The notes under the pieces are model-generated. The model saw only the letters and a list, made by a program, of their open reading frames with translations. It ran no database searches and was not told where the DNA came from. Source: Paucibacter sp. TC2R-5 (GTDB taxonomy: Bacteria; Pseudomonadota; Gammaproteobacteria; Burkholderiales; Burkholderiaceae_C). Taken from it: a stretch of DNA of 42,088 bases. Where the stretch lies: contig NZ_JAJIRQ010000013.1 of NCBI RefSeq assembly GCF_025717605.1, positions 1 through 42,088 on the forward strand, in the 5' to 3' direction. A program made the position numbers and the translations under genes. The stretch's first letter is position 1, and each line of letters begins with the position of its first letter. Shown here in pieces: positions 1-8,175 of this stretch.

Positions 1-263
1 TACGCGGCGGCCTTTTTTAAGATGTCGCGCTCCTCGGTCGTACGCTTTAGCTCAGCCTTGAGCTTGGCCATTTCGCTGCGCAGCGATGCCGCCTCAGTGG
101 CCGCCGGGCCGCGGCCTTGATCCTTGGCCTGCCTGACCCACAAATACAAGCTCTTATCCGAAATCCCAAGGCGCTTGGCCACTTCCACGACGCCATGCCC
201 TCGCTCGGTCACCTGTTTCACCGCCTCGGCTTTGAACTCCGGGGCATATCTTGCTCGACTCAT
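1..263 (-). CDS. IS3-family transposase OrfA (partial, HTH_Tnp_1 type)
   Basis: The protein begins MSRARYAPEFKAEAVKQVTE at the ATG at 263 and runs about 87 codons to the window edge. Residues 1-55 form the typical IS3 OrfA helix-turn-helix, with the motif VVEVAKRLGISDKSLYLWV. Residues 60-87 form the leucine-zipper-like tail (LRSEMAKLKAELKRTTEERD). OrfA binds the inverted repeats and, fused to OrfB by frameshifting, gives the active transposase. The reading ends just past the A AAA AAG slippery site, so OrfB would start immediately outside the window. The family assignment is firm; the subgroup (IS51- or IS150-like) cannot be decided from this piece. Confidence 0.88.
   Translation of the reverse strand, partial: MSRARYAPEFKAEAVKQVTERGHGVVEVAKRLGISDKSLYLWVRQAKDQGRGPAATEAASLRSEMAKLKAELKRTTEERDILKKAAA
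12..18 (-). other. IS3 programmed -1 frameshift heptamer (A AAA AAG)
   Basis: On the minus strand the OrfA frame reads TTA AAA AAG at codons 82-84, which places the heptamer A-AAA-AAG exactly in the X-XXY-YYZ phase needed for -1 slippage. This is the classical signal by which IS3-family elements make the OrfAB fusion transposase. It lies at the end of the OrfA coiled coil, where the family normally has it. Confidence 0.75.
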
Positions 264-335
264 TTCCTCTTCTCCGTTTCAAGTTCGACCTTATCAGGTG
301 TCTACTGAAACGGATGAAGTCCATAACGTCAAAAT

Positions 336-1280
336 TCAATGGCCTGATCGGCTTGCCGCGCAGATCCGGTGCACGGCCGGATTGGGCCCACATGCCACCT
401 CGCCAGCTATTAATTGAACACCAGTGGTCCATCCCGCATCAATGCCATACGGTGCCTCAATCAAAAGATGCTCTTCGTCGCTGTCCACAACTACAAAGAC
501 CCATTGCTTTCCATTTCTTGTTTCCGTTGCCAGGGCAACGCCGGAAACTCCGGCGAGGTACTTACGAAGAACGTTTCCGAATACAGCGTGGCTCATGAAT
601 TCACTTCTCCCTCTGTCGTATCCGTCCTTTTCCAGAGGCGTTTCACGAAGCTTCGTTTCCGATGAACTACGAAATGCTCGAACAGCCGCCAGTGACACTT
701 GGGGAAATTTCGTGTCTTGCGTTACCCGTATGCGCGAATACTGGCGAAGGTTTCCAAGATTCCCAAGATGGTATTGATCCACAGGATTGCCACAACAACC
801 GATTGAAACCGAAGTCATTGTTTCGGCGCCTGGCGATACGTGCAAGATTCGCAAGGGCCATAGGACTGATTGCCGCACCATATAGCCATCTGTCGCTTGG
901 AACCAAACAAGCGTTGCGTCTCCTTCGGCGCACTGAGCGCTCCCGGCGTATACAACGTCTTGTTTTCCATCCCCGTCAAAATCCATTTGGTAGAAAGAAG
1001 AAGACTCTGTTGGCTCAAGGGCACGCTCAATGAATGAACAGTCCGGGCCTTCGAGTGGCCCTTTCTCTAGTTTTGCCGAAAGGTATGCGGTCCTTAGCTT
1101 TTCTCGGATTGAACTGAGCGACTCGGGAGAAAATTTTGGTGCAGCCGAGACGAGCCGCCAAGACTTTGTAGCTGGATAGAGAAAGGCAGACGCCTGCGCC
1201 TGTTTGTCTTCCGCGACGGCGTTTCCCGCTAAGAAAAATGGCGCGACCAGCAACAAGAAGTAGGAGCGTATCGAGACCAT
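336..1280 (-). CDS. Secreted hypothetical protein with a calcium-binding-like DxDGDGxxD loop
   Basis: I chose the ATG at 1280 because it gives a clean signal peptide: MVSIRS, then the hydrophobic stretch YFLLLVAPFFLAG, then a cleavage region around NAVAED. An upstream in-frame start at 1349 would add 23 poor residues. The mature protein contains MDFDGDGKQDVVYAG, resembling the metal-binding loop of VCBS/FG-GAP repeats, followed by a cysteine pair (SIGCCGNP). No enzymatic motif is visible. The protein is probably periplasmic or secreted. The gene ends 12 bases from the IS3 terminus, so its last residues may not be the original C terminus. I recognise no named family for the whole protein. Confidence 0.7.
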   Translation of the reverse strand: MVSIRSYFLLLVAPFFLAGNAVAEDKQAQASAFLYPATKSWRLVSAAPKFSPESLSSIREKLRTAYLSAKLEKGPLEGPDCSFIERALEPTESSSFYQMDFDGDGKQDVVYAGSAQCAEGDATLVWFQATDGYMVRQSVLWPLRILHVSPGAETMTSVSIGCCGNPVDQYHLGNLGNLRQYSRIRVTQDTKFPQVSLAAVRAFRSSSETKLRETPLEKDGYDRGRSEFMSHAVFGNVLRKYLAGVSGVALATETRNGKQWVFVVVDSDEEHLLIEAPYGIDAGWTTGVQLIAGEVACGPNPAVHRICAASRSGH

Positions 1281-1349
1281 CGTTGTGGGCCTAAACTGCT
1301 GTGTAGCGTGGCAAAGCGCTGAATACTGCCAGAGCCCGCGCAGCAACAA

Positions 1350-2190
1350 CTCCGCCCGAATGGCTCGTAAGTGCTACTCTGAGGTGGACTTTTATGTCAT
1401 TTAGATGCTTATTCATGCGGCACTAAAAACATCGACAAAAGCCGAGCCTGTTACAAACTCCCTGGCGGCCGCGCGCTGCCGCCAGGAATGGGGCGGGCCC
1501 CATGTTGCCATCAAATCCAAGCGTTATGCCATCTTCGGTGCGGCAATGCCCGGTTTCTTTTGGGCCGTTAGCTCGTCCAGCCGCAGTGCTCATGGTGCCC
1601 GGGTCGGCTCTGACGAGCCGACTCCCCTCGGTGTTCACTGCGCAGGTCTCCGGCGGCAAACGTCCTTCCTTCGCTACGCTCTCGGACGGGCACAAATCGC
1701 CCGTCGGCGGACCGAGCCAACTTCGGGACTGGCGTTCGGCGCGGGGATGGGGCAAGGCGTTCGCGCTGCAAGCGCACTGCAGCTAAATGCAGCAACCTCG
1801 GCTGCATTGAGAGGGGCTCCAAGTGGCTGAAAAAATGCCAGAACCAGGAAAGGGAAACCTGGCCGAAAAACGCCTCGGCTTTGAATCAAACTTCGCAATG
1901 CCGCCCCCGGCTACGATTGCCGGAATTCCTGGGTCATGTTGCCGGATTGTGCAGTCACGATCAACTATGGGAGCTTCTTCGTAAACCGTGGAAAAATTTG
2001 ACTCCAATTTTGCACTTCACCACCCGCAACGCCAACGAGGAGTCCACCATCAGGCACTTGCAGGGTTTATTGAACTTTCGAGACCGAAGAAAGCTCTAGG
2101 TTTAGATGCAGTTTTGTCGGCTTTTTCCGATAAATAGGAAACGGTTGGGCAAAGCGGTCGACATCGGACGCAGGCTCCGCTGCACAGGAG
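1350..2190. other. Long stretch without a supportable gene; two hairpins
   Basis: Open frames exist on both strands, but none has a convincing start, a recognisable domain or natural composition. The stretch contains two perfect inverted repeats: GTCGGCTC/GAGCCGAC at 1603-1622 with a 4-base loop, and GACGGGC/GCCCGTC at 1685-1705 with a 7-base loop. They could form a small structured RNA, a REP-like element or a decayed mobile element. Nothing else is evident. Confidence 0.4.
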
Positions 2191-2196
2191 CACCTC

Positions 2197-2412
2197 ATGA
2201 GCAACAGCATTTCGCCTACAACGCTGGCTACCCAACAGCTTCGCCAGAACCAAGCCACCGCTGCCGTGCAGCAGGCTGCAGTTTCCCGACAGGCTCAGGC
2301 AAGCCGCGTTGATGCAGATGGTGACAACGATGGCAGCACTCGCGCTGCGCCCCCGCCAACACCATCGCCACCGTCGGCGACCTCGGGCAACAATCTCAAC
2401 GTGGTGGCCTGA
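2197..2412 (+). CDS. Small hypothetical protein, Gln/Ala-rich N terminus and Pro-rich tail
   Basis: This 71-residue protein has an AGGAG ribosome-binding site seven bases before its ATG, which is why I accept it as real. Residues 1-40 are a polar, Gln/Ala-rich, probably helical stretch (TTLATQQLRQNQATAAVQQA). Residues 41-50 contain DADGDND, and the rest is low-complexity Pro/Ser/Thr. There is no signal peptide or membrane segment. The gene points toward the convergent ABC transporter operon. The function is unknown; it is probably a small, largely disordered protein. Confidence 0.6.
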   Translation: MSNSISPTTLATQQLRQNQATAAVQQAAVSRQAQASRVDADGDNDGSTRAAPPPTPSPPSATSGNNLNVVA

Positions 2413-2473
2413 TCTGCATCATCAGCTAGATCGCGGCCCACTCAGGGCTTGGCACTTTCTCGCCGGTCAGCCT

Positions 2474-2490
2474 GGCGCCTCTTTGGCGCC
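2474..2490 (-). terminator. Hairpin just after the ABC ATPase gene
   Basis: GGCGCC, five bases, then GGCGCC gives a 6-bp all-GC stem immediately downstream of the ATPase stop codon on the minus strand. No U-tract follows, so as an intrinsic terminator it is weak. It may act with Rho or protect the 3' end of the transcript. Confidence 0.35.
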
Positions 2491-3783
2491 TCAACCCTCT
2501 CCAGACTCGGGCAGATGAATCATGCCTGTGTGGTAGTTGTACTCGAACACCTCACCATAGCGCGCCCATTCGATCGCCACGCGCAGCACCCGTTCGGCCT
2601 CATGCTCGTCCATGCTTTCATGCAGCAGCTTGAGGAAGGGTTCCTCGCGCAACTCGCCATGCGGCTCTTGCTCCAGACTGTGCCGGATGAAAGCCGCAAT
2701 CGGCACATGGGCCATCAACTGCTGGCCGAACAGCTCACGCCGCAGTTCATGGTCGCCCTGGACATAGCTTTGCCCCAGCGGCGTGATCAAGATGTCGCCG
2801 CGCTCCAGTTGGGCCAGGCCCAGTCGGTGCAAAGCGTCGGCCAAGGGCAGCAGATCTTCGTCGGTCAGCTCGCTCTCTTCGGCCAATTGAGGCAAGTCGG
2901 CGCGGCCTGCGAAGCGCGCATCGATCAACAGCTCCAACAGGCTTTCCATCCGACCGACATCGGCCTCGGGCAAGCGGTCCGACAAATGCGGCCGCAGCTC
3001 TTGCACTTGGTCGGAAGGCGCCGCACCTGCCGTCATCAAGGCATAAACCTCATCGATCAACAGGCGAACTTCCGGGCTGTCGGGGTGCCGTGGGCGCGGC
3101 AGGCCGATCGGCAATTCCGCCCGCACCCGACCCGGGTTGCTGGCAAAAATCAGCACCCGGTCGGCCATCATGACCGCCTCTTCGATATTGTGCGAGACCA
3201 CCAACATGGCCTGGGTCGGCATCTGACCGCTGCCCCACAGCGTCAGAATTTCATTGCGTAGGCGCTCACCGGTCAACACATCCAGCGCCGAAAACGCCTC
3301 GTCCATCAAGAGCACCTGCGGCTCCATCACCAAGGCGCGCGCCAAGCCCACGCGTTGGCGCATGCCACCCGAAAGTTCTCGCGGCAAGGCGCCTTCAAAA
3401 CCGGCCAGGCCGATCATGTCGATGGCGTCACTGGCGCGCCGGCTGCGCTCTGACGAGTCAACACCGCGCGCCTCCAGCCCCAGCTCGACGTTTTGCTGCA
3501 CCGTCAACCAGGGGAATAAAGCGAAGGATTGAAACACCATCGCAATGCCGTCGGCCGGCCCGAAGACCGGCTGACCGCAATAGTGGACATCGCCGCCATC
3601 GGCCGGAATCAAGCCCGCCATGATGCGCAGCAGAGTCGACTTGCCCGAGCCCGACTGGCCCAGCAAAGCGACGATTTCGCCTTTTTCCAGGCGGAAGTCG
3701 ACCCCCTCCAACACCGAGCGCTGGCTTCCGTCCGAGGACTTGAAGCTCTTGGCCACTTTCTTCAATTCAATCAGGCTGCTCAT
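2491..3783 (-). CDS. ABC importer ATP-binding protein with C-terminal AAA-associated domain
   Basis: This 430-residue ATPase carries every motif of an active ABC nucleotide-binding domain: Walker A GQSGSGKST (42-50), the Q-loop glutamine in MVFQSFALFPW (about 85), the signature LSGGM (137-141), Walker B VLLMDEAF with DE at 161-162, and the switch histidine in SHN (198). It is of the nitrate/sulfonate/taurine importer class. Residues from about 270 to the end form an extra domain like the AAA-associated C-terminal domain (AAA_assoc_C) of this subgroup, which probably regulates the transporter. It lies 10 bases after the fused permease gene and is the last gene of the operon. No substrate-binding protein is encoded nearby, so the substrate is unknown. 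Confidence 0.92.
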   Translation of the reverse strand: MSSLIELKKVAKSFKSSDGSQRSVLEGVDFRLEKGEIVALLGQSGSGKSTLLRIMAGLIPADGGDVHYCGQPVFGPADGIAMVFQSFALFPWLTVQQNVELGLEARGVDSSERSRRASDAIDMIGLAGFEGALPRELSGGMRQRVGLARALVMEPQVLLMDEAFSALDVLTGERLRNEILTLWGSGQMPTQAMLVVSHNIEEAVMMADRVLIFASNPGRVRAELPIGLPRPRHPDSPEVRLLIDEVYALMTAGAAPSDQVQELRPHLSDRLPEADVGRMESLLELLIDARFAGRADLPQLAEESELTDEDLLPLADALHRLGLAQLERGDILITPLGQSYVQGDHELRRELFGQQLMAHVPIAAFIRHSLEQEPHGELREEPFLKLLHESMDEHEAERVLRVAIEWARYGEVFEYNYHTGMIHLPESGEG

Positions 3784-3793
3784 CTGGGAAATC

Positions 3794-5521
3794 CTAAAAA
3801 TTCATGCGTTGTTCGGCGATGCGGTACAGGCGCCGCCAGACCCAATGATTGAGGCCCATCACGAACACGCACATCACGCCTATGCCCAAGGCAATGCGCG
3901 GAAAGTCGCCGATCGAGGTCATGTGCGCGATATAGCTGCCCAAACCTTGGGCCTGCAAAGTGGTGTCACCCCAGGACACATATTCGGCCACGATGCTGGC
4001 GTTCCAGCTGCCGCCACTGGCGGTGATGGCGCCCGTCACGAAGCTCGGGAAGATCGCCGGCAACAGGTAGCGGCGCCATTTCAGCCAGCCGCTCAGGCCC
4101 AGGTTCTGGGCGGCAAAGCGCAACTCGGACGGGATCAAGGAGGCGCCCGCGATCACGTTGAACAGCACATACCACTGCGTGCCCAGCACCATCAAGGGCG
4201 ATAGCCAGATGTCGGGGTTGAGCTTCCAGTGCACGATCAGCATCACCGCCACCGGGAACATCAGGTTGGCCGGAAAGGCGGCCAGGAACTGCGCCAAGGC
4301 CTGCACCCGCCCTGCAATACGCGGATTGAGGCCTATCCACACCCCCACCGGCACCCAAACGAGCGAGGCCAGCGCAATCAGCAGCAGCACGCGCAGCAAG
4401 GTGTAAAAGCCGAGTTTGAAAACATGGGCCGCTTCAGCCCAGCCAACCTCGGTGTGGATAAAGGTCAGCAAGTGCCAAAGCGCGAACAACACGGCGGCCG
4501 CCAGCAAGGCGTCCCAGGCGCGTGCCCAGAGGGGGTTCGGCAATTGCGGGCGTGCACGGATGGAGGTGCCGTCAAAACGCCGCCGGGTCAGCCTGAAAGT
4601 CGCGACCAACAAGCGCCCCGGCAGCACGCCCAAACGTTGCAGCAAAGCGGTGCGGCGCAGCCAGGTCAGCAACCAGGAGGTCGGTGCTTGCTCATTGCCG
4701 GACTCTTCGAAACGGAACTTGTCGGCCCAGGCCAGCAGCGGCCGGAAGAACAGCTGGTCATACAAAAGAATGCCGACCAGCATGGCCAGGATGGCGTAGC
4801 CGATCGCCTGCAGATCGCGCGCTGCAATTGCCATCGCGATATAGGAGCCGACGCCGGGCAACTTGATGTCCTGGTTCGCCACCGAAATCGCTTCGGAAGC
4901 GACCACAAAGAACCAGCCGCCGGACACGCTCATCATCATGTTCCACAGCAGGCCCGGCATCGCAAACGGCAGCTCCAGCCGCCAAAAGCGCTGCCAGCCG
5001 GAGAGCTGAAAAATGCGTGCGGCTTCCTGCAATTCGGCCGGTACCGTGCGCATCGACTGGTAGAGGCTGAAGGCCATATTCCAGGCTTGGGAGGTGAAGA
5101 TCGCAAAAATCGCTGCGCATTCGACGCCCAGCAGGCTGCCCGGGAAAATCGCGATGAAGCCGGTCACTGTGATGGACAGAAAGCCCAGAATCGGAATCGA
5201 CTGCAGTATGTCCAGCAAGGGCACCAACACCCGTTCCGCGGCCTTGTATTTGGCCGCCAGCGCGGCGAAGGCGCAGGCAAACAGCACCGATGCGGCCAGG
5301 GCCAGAAACATGCGCAGCGTGGTGCGCAGCAAGTAATAAGGCAGCACCGCGGGGTCAAGGCTGATCGGCAACACTTCACCCAGATGAAAGGGCTGAGCCA
5401 TTTGTGAGCCCGCCAAGGCCAGCAGGCTGAGCAGAGCGAGTACCAGCGGCAGCAAGGCCCAATCCCAGCGATTGGTGCGGCCGTCAATGACTTGCTGAGG
5501 GAAAAACCGTTTGTCTTGCAT
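3794..5521 (-). CDS. ABC importer permease, two fused BPD_transp_1 domains
   Basis: This inner-membrane protein of about 575 residues contains two copies of the binding-protein-dependent transport permease fold joined by a charged linker near the middle. Each copy has a coupling-helix (EAA-type) region, seen as LQEAARIFQLSGWQRFWRLE in the first half and LRFAAQNLGLSGWLKWRRYL in the second. Fused permeases of this kind pair with the ATPase type encoded directly downstream. I prefer the ATG at 5521 (MQDKRFFPQQ) to the TTG at 5557; neither has a good ribosome-binding site. The substrate is not indicated by the sequence. Nitrate/sulfonate-type annotation is a family label only. Confidence 0.9.
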   Translation of the reverse strand: MQDKRFFPQQVIDGRTNRWDWALLPLVLALLSLLALAGSQMAQPFHLGEVLPISLDPAVLPYYLLRTTLRMFLALAASVLFACAFAALAAKYKAAERVLVPLLDILQSIPILGFLSITVTGFIAIFPGSLLGVECAAIFAIFTSQAWNMAFSLYQSMRTVPAELQEAARIFQLSGWQRFWRLELPFAMPGLLWNMMMSVSGGWFFVVASEAISVANQDIKLPGVGSYIAMAIAARDLQAIGYAILAMLVGILLYDQLFFRPLLAWADKFRFEESGNEQAPTSWLLTWLRRTALLQRLGVLPGRLLVATFRLTRRRFDGTSIRARPQLPNPLWARAWDALLAAAVLFALWHLLTFIHTEVGWAEAAHVFKLGFYTLLRVLLLIALASLVWVPVGVWIGLNPRIAGRVQALAQFLAAFPANLMFPVAVMLIVHWKLNPDIWLSPLMVLGTQWYVLFNVIAGASLIPSELRFAAQNLGLSGWLKWRRYLLPAIFPSFVTGAITASGGSWNASIVAEYVSWGDTTLQAQGLGSYIAHMTSIGDFPRIALGIGVMCVFVMGLNHWVWRRLYRIAEQRMNF

Positions 5522-5616
5522 GTATTGGGGCAGTACGGAGAGTGGCAGCCGCAGCAAATTGTTGACGAACTGCGGGCATACACCAGCGCTATCTTGGCAA
5601 GGGGCTCAAACGGGAG

Positions 5617-5635
5617 CGCCCGACGTTGTCGGGCG
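5617..5635 (-). terminator. Strong GC hairpin between cytochrome c and permease genes
   Basis: CGCCCGAC, three bases, then GTCGGGCG forms a perfect 8-bp stem in the roughly 150-base gap. The minus-strand sequence after it has only TTT, so it is more likely to cause partial termination or transcript processing than full termination. It could let the cytochrome genes be expressed above the ABC genes. Confidence 0.45.
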
Positions 5636-5667
5636 TGGTCACTTGCCAAACGGCGATGATCGCTTTG

Positions 5668-6093
5668 CTATTTGACGCTGGCGAGAAAAGCCAATAAGTC
5701 TGCTCTGGCGTGGGCGTCGGTCAAACCATCGAACTTCATCGTCCCCCCAGGCAAGGCTGCCTTGGGCGCGCTGATGTAGATGTCTATTTTTTCGGCGCTC
5801 CAAGTCCATTTGCTGGCCTTCATCGCATCGGAATAGGCCACGCCGGCCAGGCCCGCGGAAGGGCGGCCCAGCAGCGCAAACAAGCTCGGGCCTTTTTTGT
5901 GCTTGCCCTCTTTGAGACTGTGGCATTCGGCACATTGGGTGGCGAACACCTCGGCGCCTTTTTTGATCTCGCCATCAGCGCGTGCGCTCGTGCTTGCTGC
6001 ACCGCAGACCAGGGCCAGCAGCGCAGTCAAGACGGCCTTGGGCAAGCTCTTAAAGGGGCGGCGTGGATGGATTGACTCGGCAACTGTGTACAT
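5668..6093 (-). CDS. Periplasmic class I cytochrome c (monohaem)
   Basis: From the ATG at 6093 the protein has 141 residues. I chose this start because AAGG lies nine bases upstream of it, against only three for the ATG at 6099. Residues 17-39 form an export signal (ALLALVCGAASTSARA). The haem-binding motif is CAECH (54-58), and the distal methionine is probably M119 in PGGTMKF. The size and layout match small soluble electron carriers of the class I/C5 type. It follows the outer-membrane CxxCH barrel gene by 11 bases, so the two are almost certainly co-transcribed and may exchange electrons in the periplasm. The partner redox enzyme is not encoded here. Confidence 0.9.
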   Translation of the reverse strand: MYTVAESIHPRRPFKSLPKAVLTALLALVCGAASTSARADGEIKKGAEVFATQCAECHSLKEGKHKKGPSLFALLGRPSAGLAGVAYSDAMKASKWTWSAEKIDIYISAPKAALPGGTMKFDGLTDAHARADLLAFLASVK

Positions 6094-6104
6094 ATGCATG
6101 GGCC

Positions 6105-7454
6105 TTAAAAAGAGGTCCAGGCGAACAAGAACAAGGTGTTGTTGTCGGCTGCATTGCGTCCCGCACCGTCATAGTTCTTGCTGGCGCCGTTGTATTTGGT
6201 GAAGCGCGTGTACTGGGCGCCCAGCTTCACATTGGCCCATGGCGCGCCCCAGGAGTCTTCCTTGCCAAAAGGCGTCCAGTCCATTTGCAGCACTTGACCG
6301 GCGCTATTGGGCACATTGCCCGCGTTGGCGGCATACAAGAGGCTGTCGGCCGAGCCATCGGTACGGAATTGTCCCAAGGACAAGCCCCAGCTTTGATTGA
6401 AATGGTAGGAGGCATTGAGCTTGAGTTCGTTCAAGCTTCCGTTCAAGTTGCTGGCTTCGCCTGCGGCCAGCAAGGCGTCACGGCGTTGGGTTTCGTGCAC
6501 ATAGCTGCCTTGCAAGGTAAAGACATGTTCGCGCGTGCCCAAGAATTGGTATTGGCCGTCGATGCCTATGTCTCGGTAGCGATTGCTGGCGCTGCCACTG
6601 CTGCGATCGGGCTGGATGCTGCTGTTGAAGCCGAACAAGCCGACCGAATAGGCGCTACTCTTCAAATCCTTGAACCAGGCCAAGCGCCAGTAGGCTGTGC
6701 CGTTTCCGAGCTTGCCGGGATCATCGGCTCGGCCCAAACCCAAGCGGGACTGCGTCGTTGGCGACAAGCTGCGATAGCTGCCGAGTTCGGCGTACCAGCT
6801 ATTGTCCAGAAAGGCATAGGCGGAGGCACCCACCACATGCTGCTCCAGCGCGCCATTGATCAGCGTTCCGGTCTCAGGGCCGCTGAAACCCAACGCCGAG
6901 CCGATATAGGGGAAGCCCCAGACCGGCATGCTGTTGAAAGGGTCCTGCACGCCGGGGTTGTTGTTCAGCGAGGCACCCAGGATCAGCTCTTTGCCTTGCC
7001 ATTCGGCACTGTGAGCGAAGCGCAGGTCCATTTGGTCGATGGCGGTTTTCTTGCCAATGCCGTCGTAGGTGACTTGCATGAAGGCACCGAGTTGATCGGC
7101 CAACTTGCCGGCGATGAAGAGCGAAGCTTCGTCCAATGCGTTGTTGTCGTTGGTCTTGTAGCCGTCGGCCGGCGCGGCGTCTTGCGCCTTGCTGGTGTGA
7201 GTACGTGAGGCCACCACCATGGCAGACAGCGGCACATTGCCACCGCTGCCATTGCTGTCGGTATAGCCGCCAATCTTGAACTTGATGCCGAAGGGCGTCA
7301 GTTGCGGGCCAAAGGCGCCAATATGGCAGGCCGCGCAGTCCTGCCCGGTCTGGCGGGCGAAGCTGGGGACGGCCCAACTCGGCGTTGCGCTAATGAGCCC
7401 CGCAGTTACGCCCGTGAGCAGCGCAAAGCGCCGCAACAGTCTATGCATATTCAT
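6105..7454 (-). CDS. Outer-membrane beta-barrel with N-terminal CxxCH haem motif
   Basis: This 449-residue protein has a signal peptide (residues 1-28, ending PSWA) followed at once by a single haem-attachment motif, CAACH (40-44), in the sequence FARQTGQDCAACH. The rest is rich in alternating aromatic and polar strands typical of a porin-like barrel, and the protein ends in FAWTSF. The terminal phenylalanine is the usual C-terminal recognition residue of outer-membrane barrels. I infer an outer-membrane protein that holds a haem on its periplasmic side. Proteins of this architecture are usually annotated only as cytochrome c. It sits between the b561 gene and the soluble cytochrome c gene, suggesting electron or metal/haem traffic across the envelope. 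Confidence 0.8.
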   Translation of the reverse strand: MNMHRLLRRFALLTGVTAGLISATPSWAVPSFARQTGQDCAACHIGAFGPQLTPFGIKFKIGGYTDSNGSGGNVPLSAMVVASRTHTSKAQDAAPADGYKTNDNNALDEASLFIAGKLADQLGAFMQVTYDGIGKKTAIDQMDLRFAHSAEWQGKELILGASLNNNPGVQDPFNSMPVWGFPYIGSALGFSGPETGTLINGALEQHVVGASAYAFLDNSWYAELGSYRSLSPTTQSRLGLGRADDPGKLGNGTAYWRLAWFKDLKSSAYSVGLFGFNSSIQPDRSSGSASNRYRDIGIDGQYQFLGTREHVFTLQGSYVHETQRRDALLAAGEASNLNGSLNELKLNASYHFNQSWGLSLGQFRTDGSADSLLYAANAGNVPNSAGQVLQMDWTPFGKEDSWGAPWANVKLGAQYTRFTKYNGASKNYDGAGRNAADNNTLFLFAWTSF

Positions 7455-7518
7455 GGCTATGAATTCTCAAAAATGATGGGTAGGAAATAAGAGCGGCGTA
7501 AGAAATTGGATGGCCGCT

Positions 7519-8097
7519 TCAACCGCTGCGCCAGCTCGGCAACATGGCGCCTAACACCTTGTCCCGGCGTATCCATTGATGCCAGGCAACGGCAAGCAGA
7601 TGCAGGCCTATCACTGCCGCCAGTAGCCAGGCCACATTGCCGTGTACTGCTTCGAGCGTTTCGGCCAGATCCAGATCGGTGGCCAGCAAGCGCGGCAAAT
7701 GAATGCTGCCAACGCTGACGGCATGGCCGCGTGCGTTGCTCAGCAAGAAGCCCAGTGGGGGCAGGGCGAGCAGCAGCAAATAGACCAGCCCATGCATTGC
7801 GCCGGCCAGCCGGCGCTGCCACGGCGTCGCTTCGTCCAGCGTAGCTGCCAATTTCAAGCGGCTGCGCAGCAGCAGGCGCACAAGCGTCAATGCCGCCACG
7901 CAAAGGCCAGCCAAGCGATGCCATTGCAAGACCGAAGCACGCAAAGGATCTTCATCGAGCCAGTCGCGGCCAATGATCAGGGCAAAAACCAGCAGCAGCG
8001 CTGCGGCCGTGAGCCAATGCGCATAGACGATGGCTTTGGGATGGCGCAGCTCGGCTGTAGCAGCAGCGGCAGTTGGCGATGGTGATGTGGAAGGCAT
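7519..8097 (-). CDS. Cytochrome b561-family membrane protein
   Basis: This 192-residue protein has four hydrophobic segments at about 24-44, 58-76, 100-120 and 150-172. Histidines H27, H60, H152 and H166 are spaced as in prokaryotic b561 (CybB-type) dihaem proteins. The segment KAIVYAHWLTAAALLLVFAL is the characteristic first helix. It would pass electrons between the quinone pool and periplasmic acceptors, so it is a plausible electron source for the cytochrome c encoded downstream. It is the first gene of the cytochrome/ABC group after the two-component genes, from which a hairpin separates it. Confidence 0.85.
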   Translation of the reverse strand: MPSTSPSPTAAAATAELRHPKAIVYAHWLTAAALLLVFALIIGRDWLDEDPLRASVLQWHRLAGLCVAALTLVRLLLRSRLKLAATLDEATPWQRRLAGAMHGLVYLLLLALPPLGFLLSNARGHAVSVGSIHLPRLLATDLDLAETLEAVHGNVAWLLAAVIGLHLLAVAWHQWIRRDKVLGAMLPSWRSG

Positions 8098-8146
8098 ACG
8101 GGCTTCTCGGTAATCCGCGAAAACCCGAGGCTAGGCCCTACCTGCC

Positions 8147-8170
8147 TTCAAAAGCCTGACAAATTCAGGC
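8147..8170 (-). terminator. Hairpin plus short U-run after the sensor kinase gene
   Basis: On the minus strand, GCCTGA, five bases, TCAGGC and then TTTT lie directly after the kinase stop codon. The 6-bp stem is modest, so it is probably a partial terminator. It suggests that the cytochrome and ABC genes may also have their own promoter in the 78-base gap, where the kinase/regulator pair could act. Confidence 0.5.
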
Positions 8171-8175
8171 GCCTT

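Larger units (their letters stand above)
1..323 (-). mobile_element. End of an IS3-family insertion sequence (continues beyond the window)
   Basis: The minus strand carries an IS3-type orfA reading out of the window at base 1. It is preceded by a short leader and a terminal sequence that begins TGGACTTCATCCGTTTCAG at about 323 when read on the minus strand. That terminus is my estimate of the inverted repeat, because the other end of the element lies outside the window. The element sits 12 bases from the stop codon of the neighbouring secreted-protein gene, so it may have inserted into or just behind that gene. IS3 elements move by a copy-out-paste-in route using a DDE transposase made by OrfA-OrfB frameshifting; only the OrfA part is visible here. 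Confidence 0.8.

Noticed and set aside
1405-1830. 141-aa plus-strand open frame in the long intergenic stretch
   Set aside because: No ribosome-binding site, shifting composition and overlapping frames on both strands; not a credible protein.
4229-5407. 392-aa plus-strand open frame opposite the permease gene
   Set aside because: Gln/His/Arg-rich antisense shadow of a clear membrane permease; no domain or ribosome-binding site.
6063-7208. 381-aa plus-strand open frame opposite the outer-membrane cytochrome gene
   Set aside because: Antisense shadow of a gene with a signal peptide and a CxxCH motif; its composition is caused by the other strand's codons.
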